A stretch of 8,346 bases of DNA from contig VBLR01000141.1 in assembly GCA_005878665.1 (NCBI GenBank), positions 1 to 8,346 on the forward strand, read 5' to 3'. The DNA is from Methanobacteriota archaeon (GTDB taxonomy: Archaea; Thermoplasmatota; Thermoplasmata; RBG-16-68-12). This document shows positions 1-5,163 of the stretch, piece by piece. The translations under genes and the position numbers were made by a program. The notes under the pieces are model-generated. The model saw only the letters and a list, made by a program, of their open reading frames with translations, did not search any database and was not told the origin of the DNA. The stretch's first letter is position 1, and every line of letters starts with the position of its first letter.

Positions 1-928
1 CTCCCTCGCCGACCGACGCGCCGGCCCCGATGATCGACGACGAGATTTCCGTCTTGTCGTCGACGCTGACGGCTTCCAGGAGGGCGGCGTTCGTCAGGGA
101 GGCGCGGCCGATCTTGCACGACTTGCCGAGGACGACGTGCGGTCCGAGGCGGCCTTCGACGTAGGACCCGGCGCCGACGTAGACCGGGGGCCGGAGCGAG
201 CCGGACGTGACATCCGCATCGGGGGAGATCTTCCCCCGCCCCGCGTCAAGCAGGACTCGCTGGGCGTGCAGGTAGCTGGGGAGCGTCCCCGCCTCGGACC
301 AATAGCCATCGTACCGGTACGGGGTCAGGCCTCGTTCAATGAGGCGCGGGAACACCTCCCGCTCGAGCGAGACCGCGCGGCCGTCCTCGATGAAATCGAA
401 CACCATCGGCTCGAACACGTAACGCCCCGCGTTGATGAGGTTGCTCGGTGCCTCCGCCCTCGTGGGCTTCTCCACGAACCGAGTGATTCGGTCCTTATCG
501 ATGGCGACGACCCCGAACGCGGTCGGATCGTCGATCGGCCACAGCGCGATCGTGCCGATTCCGCGGCCCTTCTGGTGCGCCTCGACGAGGCGGTCCAATT
601 CGATCGTGTCGACCACGTCTCCGTTGTAGACCGCGAACGTCCCGTGAATGTGCCGCCGGACGTTCCTAATCGCGCCGGCCGTGCCGAGGGGCTTCGGCTC
701 CTCGACGACGCGGACCTCGACGCCGAAGTCGTGGGTCTGAAAGAACTCGCGCATCTGGTCGAAGCCATAATTGACGGCGACGAGGACTTCGTCACACACG
801 GCCGGCAGCGAATCCAACGTGTAGACGATCTGGGGGCGGTCCACGAGCGGGACGAGCGCCTTCGGGCGGTTCAGCGTGAGCGGACGGAGTCGCGTGCCGA
901 GGCCGCCCGCGATGATCACGAGCTGCAT
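1..928 (-). CDS. Sugar-1-phosphate nucleotidyltransferase with C-terminal left-handed beta-helix (3' end outside window)
   Basis: The visible 309 codons begin MQLVIIAGG and run off the window start without a stop, so the protein is C-terminally incomplete. The family transfers a nucleotidyl group from an NTP to a sugar-1-phosphate, giving the NDP-sugar used for glycans or glycolipids in the cytoplasm. The NTP-binding signature GGLGTRLRPL is at residues 8-17 with Lys23 of the RPKALVP motif. NGD at 102-104 carries the metal-binding Asp, FVEKP is at 151-155, and NLINAGRYVFEP at 163-174 is typical of mannose-1-phosphate guanylyltransferase-like enzymes. From about residue 234, hexapeptide-like repeats (VYVGAGSYV, PHVVLGKSCKIG, SIIGAGASVG) form a beta-helix, as in GlmU-like or archaeal bifunctional enzymes. 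The second metal ligand, usually Asp in a WxDxGT motif, is Glu212 here (WSEAGT). The start has no Shine-Dalgarno site but a TATA-like box about 30 bases upstream. The sugar and nucleotide specificity cannot be read from the sequence. Confidence 0.9.
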   Translation of the reverse strand, partial: MQLVIIAGGLGTRLRPLTLNRPKALVPLVDRPQIVYTLDSLPAVCDEVLVAVNYGFDQMREFFQTHDFGVEVRVVEEPKPLGTAGAIRNVRRHIHGTFAVYNGDVVDTIELDRLVEAHQKGRGIGTIALWPIDDPTAFGVVAIDKDRITRFVEKPTRAEAPSNLINAGRYVFEPMVFDFIEDGRAVSLEREVFPRLIERGLTPYRYDGYWSEAGTLPSYLHAQRVLLDAGRGKISPDADVTSGSLRPPVYVGAGSYVEGRLGPHVVLGKSCKIGRASLTNAALLEAVSVDDKTEISSSIIGAGASVGEG

Positions 929-952
929 CCGCGCTACGAAGCGGAGGCCCGG

Positions 953-963
953 TTATCTATTTT
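953..963 (-). promoter_or_regulatory. TATA-like box of the nucleotidyltransferase gene
   Basis: Read on the minus strand the site is AAAATAGATAA, preceded by AG (BRE-like purines). It lies in the 48-base gap between the Lsm stop and the nucleotidyltransferase ATG and is the only A/T-rich stretch there. Its centre is about 30 bases before the ATG, so transcription should start at or a few bases before the start codon. No Shine-Dalgarno site lies in between. This suggests the gene has its own promoter rather than depending only on read-through from lsm. Confidence 0.5.
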
Positions 964-976
964 CTGGCCTCGCCGC

Positions 977-1192
977 TCATTTGGGGACAATCGTGACGAC
1001 GTTGTTGCCCCGGAGGACCACGGTCCCGACGCGCCGGACGTTGTCCTCTTTCGTCTCTTCCGTGTCTTCGAGGACCATGTTCATGTAGTCGTCGTATCCG
1101 ACGAGCTTCCCCTCGAGGATCCGGTTATCTTTGAGCAGGAGCTGGACCCGCTTGTTGATGGATTTTTCTAGAACGTTAAGAGGCATCACCAT
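977..1192 (-). CDS. lsm: Archaeal Sm-like RNA-binding protein (Lsm/SmAP)
   Basis: A 71-residue protein, the usual length for an archaeal SmAP. These proteins assemble into heptameric rings that bind oligo(U) and A/U-rich RNA and act in RNA processing or turnover. The Sm1 motif spans about residues 16-43, with the hydrophobic strand VQLLLKDNRILEGKLVG followed by DDYMN (34-38), whose Asp and Asn line the uridine pocket. The Sm2 motif is at 56-69, with the RGNN loop at 61-64 that contacts the base. The insert between the motifs (TEETKEDNVRR) is short and charged. ATG at 1192 is taken as the start; a second in-frame ATG at 1186 is possible. In many archaea lsm sits next to the ribosomal protein L37e gene. 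Here the downstream gap is only 48 bases and is followed by a nucleotidyltransferase, so that linkage is absent. Confidence 0.95.
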   Translation of the reverse strand: MVMPLNVLEKSINKRVQLLLKDNRILEGKLVGYDDYMNMVLEDTEETKEDNVRRVGTVVLRGNNVVTIVPK

Positions 1193-1218
1193 CGAAGGAT
1201 CTGTCCCCCCTTCCGACG

Positions 1219-1230
1219 CGCCATAATTCG
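1219..1230 (-). promoter_or_regulatory. Possible TATA box of lsm
   Basis: The minus strand reads CGAATTATGGCG here. The AATTAT core is centred about 33 bases before the lsm ATG at 1192, predicting a leader of only a few bases. The sequence between is GC-rich with a run of Gs and no good Shine-Dalgarno match. The lsm gene and the plus-strand gene starting at 1326 diverge from this 133-base region. A second A/T-rich patch (CTTAAG, near 1239-1244) lies further upstream and could be an alternative. Confidence 0.35.
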
Positions 1231-1295
1231 TGAATGCACTTAAGACTTTCTTGTGACGTCTCTCGGGAGACGCGGTCGCAATGGAGTCGCCAACG

Positions 1296-1302
1296 TATTT
1301 AT
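1296..1302 (+). promoter_or_regulatory. TATA box of the translation-factor-like gene; decides its start
   Basis: The plus strand reads TATTTAT, centred 27 bases before the ATG at 1326, the canonical archaeal distance from TATA box to transcription start. The mRNA would therefore begin at or next to that ATG. The site lies downstream of the more upstream in-frame ATG at 1281, which would not be included in such a transcript. This is the best promoter match in the window. Confidence 0.6.
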
Positions 1303-1325
1303 CGCCGCGGACCCATGCATCCGCG

Positions 1326-1763
1326 ATGCCGCTCGAACGGAAGAAAGTTGGCGAAGTCTTCCACTTCTACGGGAAGATCGGCGTCGCGGCCATCCGGCTC
1401 ACGGACGACGGGATCGCGCTCGGCGACACCGTGCAAATTCAAGGACCGTCGACGAACCTGGAGCAGACCGTGGACACGTTGCAGATCGAACACGCGGACG
1501 TCTCGCGCGCAGGCCCGGGCCAGGAGGTCGGGATGAAGGTCCGTGACCGCGTCCGCGAGAAAGATTTCGTCTACAAGCTGCTCCCCGCGGAGGGGCTTGT
1601 CCGGGAACCCGCTGCAAAGGCACCGCAGAAGAAAGCACCGGCGAAGAAGGCCCGCCCCCGGAAAGCGACGCGGAAGAAGGCGCCTGTCAGACGAAAAGCC
1701 AGCCGCGCACCGCGTAGTAAAGCGCGCCGAGGGTCCCGACGATCGCGACCGCGTTCAAGATGA
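1326..1763 (+). CDS. Translation elongation factor-like (EF-Tu domain 2-like) protein with Lys/Arg-rich tail
   Basis: A 145-residue protein. Residues 7-86 (VGEVFHFYGKIGVAAIRL, LGDTVQIQG, LEQTVDTLQIEH, GPGQEVGMKV, FVYKL) have the strand pattern of the beta-barrel domain 2 of EF-Tu/EF-1alpha, as in small stand-alone archaeal translation elongation factor-like proteins, whose function is not established. No GTPase domain is present. Residues 95-145 form a low-complexity tail rich in Ala, Pro and Lys, then Arg and Ser, with KKAP/KKA repeats like histone H1-type tails. This suggests nucleic-acid or ribosome binding, which is inference. The start at 1326 (MPLERKK) is preferred over 1281 because a TATA box lies 27 bases upstream of 1326. 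Codons 121-145 overlap the 3' end of frdD on the opposite strand, which is unusual. The barrel is well supported; the end of the tail is less certain. Confidence 0.75.
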   Translation: MPLERKKVGEVFHFYGKIGVAAIRLTDDGIALGDTVQIQGPSTNLEQTVDTLQIEHADVSRAGPGQEVGMKVRDRVREKDFVYKLLPAEGLVREPAAKAPQKKAPAKKARPRKATRKKAPVRRKASRAPRSKARRGSRRSRPRSR

Positions 1764-2142
1764 TGTCGAGCGCCGCCCCGATTCCGGGACCTCTCAGTCC
1801 CGCGTCCACGAGCATGAACTTCAGCCGATGCGTCCCGTGGAATAGCGATCCACCGATGAGGACGAAGAAGAACAGGCGGACGAGAGGCTCCTGCCAATGG
1901 GCCGCGAACGTTGCGTACGCCGCGGGATCGGTCGGCCAGAAGCCGAACGTGGGCGCGAGGAACAGGAGGAATACGGTGATCGGGAAGAGGAACGCGGTGA
2001 TGAAGCCGCCAACCGAGAAGAGGCTCCATAGGAGCGGCTCGAGGAACACCTCGGGCTCGCCGGTCTTCTCGTCCGCATGAACGGTCTCGCGGCCCGGGTT
2101 GTACGCGAGGGATTCGCGGGTGGAACCGATTTCTTCGGCCAT
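1687..2142 (-). CDS. frdD: Fumarate reductase membrane anchor subunit D
   Basis: A 151-residue protein with three membrane segments, at about residues 44-68, 87-108 and 121-148. It resembles E. coli FrdD: LLWSLFSVGGF (37-47) matches VFWGLFGAGGM, PTDPAAY (70-76) precedes helix 2, and LFHGTHRLKFMLVD (100-113) contains the His-Arg pair (105-106) equivalent to FrdD His80-Arg81, where Arg81 helps bind menaquinone. The N-terminus has about 28 more residues than E. coli FrdD. It is the last gene of the frd operon: the frdC stop TAG directly abuts this ATG. With FrdC it anchors the catalytic FrdAB dimer to the membrane and forms the quinone site. The last 25 codons, covering helix 3, overlap the 3' end of the plus-strand translation-factor-like gene. 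Small anchors diverge quickly, but position and motifs make the call firm. Confidence 0.9.
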   Translation of the reverse strand: MAEEIGSTRESLAYNPGRETVHADEKTGEPEVFLEPLLWSLFSVGGFITAFLFPITVFLLFLAPTFGFWPTDPAAYATFAAHWQEPLVRLFFFVLIGGSLFHGTHRLKFMLVDAGLRGPGIGAALDIILNAVAIVGTLGALYYAVRGWLFV

Positions 2143-2532
2143 CTAGAAGCCCCCAAAGATCAGGTAGACGACGGCCCCGGACACCCCGATCCACAGGAGC
2201 ACGTTCACGCCGAACACGGCTTTCCAAGGAAGCGGGCGCTCGGTGAACTGAATCGGCTGGGCTTTCCCGATCAGCATGAACCAGGTGACCGCGTGCCAGA
2301 CCAGGAGGGCGAACAGCACGAGATTCACGTACAAGATCGGCGGCGTACGGATCGCGTCGACGAAGGCCGTGTAAGTCGATTCCCCGGCCCGTAGCGTTCG
2401 GAGCAGGTTCAGGAAGAGGAGCCCATAGACACCGGAGACGACTCCGCCCAGCTCGCGGAGTTGGAATCCGAGGTACCGTCGGTTCCGCAGCCACCATCCC
2501 GCGGGCCGGCGCCACGGATACTCGCGGGCCAT
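2143..2532 (-). CDS. frdC: Fumarate reductase membrane anchor subunit C
   Basis: A 129-residue protein, the same size as E. coli FrdC (131). RRPAGWW (8-14) and Tyr20 match the RPMTSTWW and FYRFY region. LRE at 25-27 places Glu27 at the E. coli Glu29 position, implicated in menaquinol proton transfer. PPILYVN (64-70), LLVWHAVTWFML (76-87) with His80 at the FrdC His82 position, and GKAQPI (89-94) match the second helix and its exit. Three membrane helices lie at about 28-46, 66-87 and 105-126. The ATG is four bases after the frdB stop, with a strong Shine-Dalgarno site GAGGTGA overlapping that stop. E. coli-type FrdC/FrdD anchors bind menaquinone and carry no haem. I infer the same here, since His80 is the only His in this subunit. 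Confidence 0.9.
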   Translation of the reverse strand: MAREYPWRRPAGWWLRNRRYLGFQLRELGGVVSGVYGLLFLNLLRTLRAGESTYTAFVDAIRTPPILYVNLVLFALLVWHAVTWFMLIGKAQPIQFTERPLPWKAVFGVNVLLWIGVSGAVVYLIFGGF

Positions 2533-2536
2533 CGTC

Positions 2537-2543
2537 TCACCTC
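2537..2543 (-). promoter_or_regulatory. Strong Shine-Dalgarno site of frdC
   Basis: The minus strand reads GAGGTGA, four bases before the frdC ATG, and is complementary to the conserved 3' end of archaeal 16S rRNA (CCUCA core). The last three bases of the site are the frdB stop codon, which suggests coupled translation of FrdB and FrdC. It contrasts with the TATA-proximal starts elsewhere in the window, which lack such a site. Confidence 0.75.
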
Positions 2544-3283
2544 GATGCGGCGCCAGGCATGAGGAGCCGCCGCATATGCCGCGTCGTCGCGAGGACTTTC
2601 AAGGTCTGGATCGCTGCGGCGGGATCGACGTTCTTCGGGCAGACCACGGAGCACTCGCCGACGAACGTGCACTCCCAGACGCCGGACTTCGTGTTCAGCC
2701 GCGCGAGGCGTTCATCCGCGCCCTCGTCCCGCGTGTCGCGGATGTATCGCAAGGCCAGGGCCGACGCGGCCGGTCCGACGAACCCGGGGCTCCCGCCGAA
2801 GACCGGGCAGGCCGCGTAGCACAGCATGCAGTTGATGCACAGGCTTTGCTGCCGATACGCTTCGACATCCTCCGGGTACTGGAGGAACTCCTTGGACAGG
2901 TCGCCCGACTCCTCGCGGACGATGTACGGCGTGACGGACGCGAGCTTCGTGAGGAAATCGTCGAAGTCCACGACGAGGTCCTTGAGGATCGGGAAGTTCG
3001 CGAGCGGATCAACCGTCACCGTGCCCTTGTGGACGTCGCGGATGTACGTGCCACACGTGAGCCGCGGCGTGCCGTTCACGTTCGCCCCGCACGAACCACA
3101 GATGCCCATGCGGCACGACCACCGGTACGTCAACGTGGGGTCGATGTAGTCCTTGATGTAATTCAGTCCGTCGAGGACGACCATGTCGTCCCGATACGGG
3201 ATGCGGTACTCCTGGTACGCTGGCTTGCCTCCCGACTCCGGTCGGTACCGCTTCACCCGGAACACGACGTCCCGCCCGGCCAT
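2537..3283 (-). CDS. frdB: Fumarate reductase iron-sulfur subunit B
   Basis: A 248-residue protein, close to E. coli FrdB (244), which passes electrons between quinone and the FrdA flavin through three clusters. The [2Fe-2S] ligands are Cys57, Cys62, Cys65 and Cys77 (SCRMGICGSCG, LTC). The [4Fe-4S] ligands are Cys149, Cys152 and Cys155 (CINCMLC) with Cys215. The [3Fe-4S] ligands are Cys159, Cys205 and Cys211. All are offset by one from E. coli numbering with no ligand lost. TYRWSC, LANFPILKDLVVD, GPAA and CPKNVDPAAAIQ are the strongest matches. Lys229 lies at the E. coli Lys228 quinone-site position. The ATG follows the frdA stop after one base, and a GAGG motif about ten bases upstream can serve as ribosome binding site. 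The second 4Fe-type cluster being 3Fe (five-residue spacing CTFVGEC) fits complex II. Confidence 0.97.
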   Translation of the reverse strand: MAGRDVVFRVKRYRPESGGKPAYQEYRIPYRDDMVVLDGLNYIKDYIDPTLTYRWSCRMGICGSCGANVNGTPRLTCGTYIRDVHKGTVTVDPLANFPILKDLVVDFDDFLTKLASVTPYIVREESGDLSKEFLQYPEDVEAYRQQSLCINCMLCYAACPVFGGSPGFVGPAASALALRYIRDTRDEGADERLARLNTKSGVWECTFVGECSVVCPKNVDPAAAIQTLKVLATTRHMRRLLMPGAASR

Positions 3284-3284
3284 G

Positions 3285-5036
3285 TCAATACTTCCTCTCG
3301 ACGGGCTGCCACTTCGTGATCTTCACCGGCGAGTAATCGATTCGGGGCATGCCATCCGTCCGGTACGCGAGCGTGTGCTTCAGGTAATTCACGTCGTCGC
3401 GCGCCGGGAAGTCCGTCCGGCTGTGGGCGCCACGCGACTCCCGTCGGTTCAGGGCGCTGTTCGAGATGGACGCCGCGACATCGAGCATGAAGTCGAGCTC
3501 GAGGACGCCGGTCATCTCCGTGTTGAAGACGCGGTCCTTGTCCGCCAACCCGACACTCCCGAAGCGGTCCCGCAACTTGGCGAGTTTTCCGCACGCGTCG
3601 GAGAGGCCGGCTTCGTCCCGGAAGATGCCGACGTCGCGCTCCATGAGCTGTTGCATCTCGACCCGCACGCCGGCCAGGGTCTCCTTCCCCCGCTCCCGGC
3701 CCATCAGGCCGTCGAAGATGCGGGTTTCCTCCTTCCGGAGCGCTTCGCGCGCGGCCGTTCCCCGGGGATACGCGACCCGCTGCTTCGCGTGCTGGGCCGC
3801 GGCGAGGCCGCACCATTCGCCGAAGACGAGGCACTCGCTCAGGCTGTTCGACCCGAGGCGGTTCGCGCCGTTAATCGAGACGCACGCGGTCTCGCCGACC
3901 GCGTAGAGGCCGGGAAGACTCGTCTCACCGGTCGAGTTCGTGGACACTCCGCCCATCATGTAATGCTGTCCCGGACGCACTGGGATCGGTTCGTGGATCG
4001 GGTCGAGTCCCATGTACTTCTCCGCGAGTTCGCGGACCATCGGGAGCTTCTTGTCGATCGTCGACGCGCCGAGGTGTCGCAAATCCAGGCCGAGGTACGG
4101 ACCGTACGGTCCCTCGAACGCGCGGCCCGCCTTGATCTCCTCGATCATTGAGCGCGAGAGGATGTCCCGCGGCCCGAGCTCCATCTTGCTCGGCAGGTAG
4201 CGCTCCATGTATCGCTCCCCGTCCTTGTTGATCAGGTAACCGCCCTCCCCGCGGGCCGCCTCGGTAATCAAGATGCCCGTTCCCGGCAGGCACGTCGGAT
4301 GGAACTGGACCATCTCCATGTCCTTCAGCGGGACCCCGGCGCGGTAGGCGAGCGCCATGCCGTCGCCCGTCTTGATGAATCCGTTCGTCGTGAACTCGTA
4401 CACGCGACCGCAGCCGCCGGTCGCGAGGATGGTCGCCTTCCCAACGATCGCGACGAGACGACCGCCGCGAAGGTCGATCGCGGTCACCCCCGCACACACG
4501 CCGCCGTCGACGACGAGGCTCGTCACGAAGAACTCGTCGAACCGATGGATGTTCTCGAACTTCATCGACGTCTGGAAGAGCGTGTGGAGGATGTGGAAGC
4601 CGACCTTGTCCGCCGCGAACGCGGTGCGCTTGACGGACATCCCGCCGAAGGCGCGTTGGCTCACGCGGCCGTCCGGGTCGCGCGACCAGGGGCAGCCCCA
4701 ATGCTCGAGTTGGATGATCTCCTTCGGGCACCGTGCGACGAAGAACTCGACCGCGTCCTGGTCCGCGAGGAAATCGGATCCCTTGATCGTGTCGAGGGCG
4801 TGCAGCTCGAGCGAGTCGTAGTCTCGCAAGACCGCCGCGGTCCCTCCCTCCGCGGACACGGTGTGGCTCCGCATTGGGTAGACTTTCGATACAACGGCGA
4901 TCGACAGGTCCGGGTCCGTTTCCGCCGCCGCGATCGCCGCGCGCAGGCCCGCCGCGCCCCCGCCGACAATCACGATGTCGTGCGCGGTCCGGTCCACGAA
5001 CCGCGGAACCGAGTCGGGCGAATAAGCTTTTGGCAC
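3285..5036 (-). CDS. frdA: Fumarate reductase flavoprotein subunit A
   Basis: A 583-residue catalytic subunit that reduces fumarate to succinate, or the reverse, at a covalently bound FAD on the cytoplasmic face. The FAD dinucleotide motif IVGGGAAGLRAAIAAA is at 23-38. His58 in PMRSHTV is the flavin-linked His (E. coli His44). Active-site residues match E. coli FrdA: His246 (FHPTCL; His232), Glu259 (Glu245), Arg290 (GPRD; Arg287), His358 (HYMMGG; His355) and Arg393 (GANRLGSNSL; Arg390). Glu63 in the SAEGG motif is at the E. coli FrdA Glu49 position, which is Gln in succinate dehydrogenases. CPWSR, LDLRHLG, KESRGAH-like RRESRGAHSR and DVNYLKHTLA are further family blocks. The start is GTG at 5036; an out-of-frame ATG overlaps it (ATGTG). 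An in-frame GTG also occurs at residue 14. It is the first gene of the operon and lacks a clear promoter. Confidence 0.97.
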   Translation of the reverse strand: MPKAYSPDSVPRFVDRTAHDIVIVGGGAAGLRAAIAAAETDPDLSIAVVSKVYPMRSHTVSAEGGTAAVLRDYDSLELHALDTIKGSDFLADQDAVEFFVARCPKEIIQLEHWGCPWSRDPDGRVSQRAFGGMSVKRTAFAADKVGFHILHTLFQTSMKFENIHRFDEFFVTSLVVDGGVCAGVTAIDLRGGRLVAIVGKATILATGGCGRVYEFTTNGFIKTGDGMALAYRAGVPLKDMEMVQFHPTCLPGTGILITEAARGEGGYLINKDGERYMERYLPSKMELGPRDILSRSMIEEIKAGRAFEGPYGPYLGLDLRHLGASTIDKKLPMVRELAEKYMGLDPIHEPIPVRPGQHYMMGGVSTNSTGETSLPGLYAVGETACVSINGANRLGSNSLSECLVFGEWCGLAAAQHAKQRVAYPRGTAAREALRKEETRIFDGLMGRERGKETLAGVRVEMQQLMERDVGIFRDEAGLSDACGKLAKLRDRFGSVGLADKDRVFNTEMTGVLELDFMLDVAASISNSALNRRESRGAHSRTDFPARDDVNYLKHTLAYRTDGMPRIDYSPVKITKWQPVERKY

Positions 5037-5163
5037 ATACGGTCCCGACGTGAGATTCGCGCCACTTTCTATGGAAGCAACCGGGGGTTCTCCCGCGGGG
5101 CGGGAGTTGTCGCGGGGCTCCGCGCAGAAGTCTCAAGTAGGGCGCGCCCGTTGGGCGCGGGGC
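5037..5163. promoter_or_regulatory. Divergent promoter region between frdA and the ABC transporter genes
   Basis: This 127-base gap separates the frdA GTG from the ATPase ATG and should hold both promoters. The only A/T-richer patch for frdA is CCATAGAAAG on the minus strand (5064-5073), centred about 33 bases before the GTG. For the ATPase the best candidate is CTCAAGTAG (about 5132-5140), 24-32 bases before the ATG. Both are poor TATA matches. A perfect 7-bp inverted repeat with a 3-base spacer (5143-5159) lies between the second candidate and the ATG. No known operator is recognised. Confidence 0.35.

Noticed and set aside
137..1171. 344-codon plus-strand open frame opposite the nucleotidyltransferase and lsm
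   Set aside because: It spans two recognisable minus-strand genes and their gap, is rich in Arg, Asp and Val, and shows no family motif.
1281..1325. Upstream start for the translation-factor-like gene
   Set aside because: The TATTTAT box lies downstream of this ATG and 27 bases before the one at 1326, so a transcript from it would not include 1281.
1571..2515. 314-codon minus-strand open frame across frdC and frdD
   Set aside because: It is out of frame with both anchors, which match E. coli FrdC and FrdD closely. Its composition is the Arg/Pro/Gly mix of a shadow frame.
5050..5163. N-terminal extension of the ABC ATPase from the ATG at 5050
   Set aside because: The 38 extra residues are not part of the ATPase fold, cover the inverted repeat and would leave almost no promoter space. 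The domain begins at the ATG at 5164.
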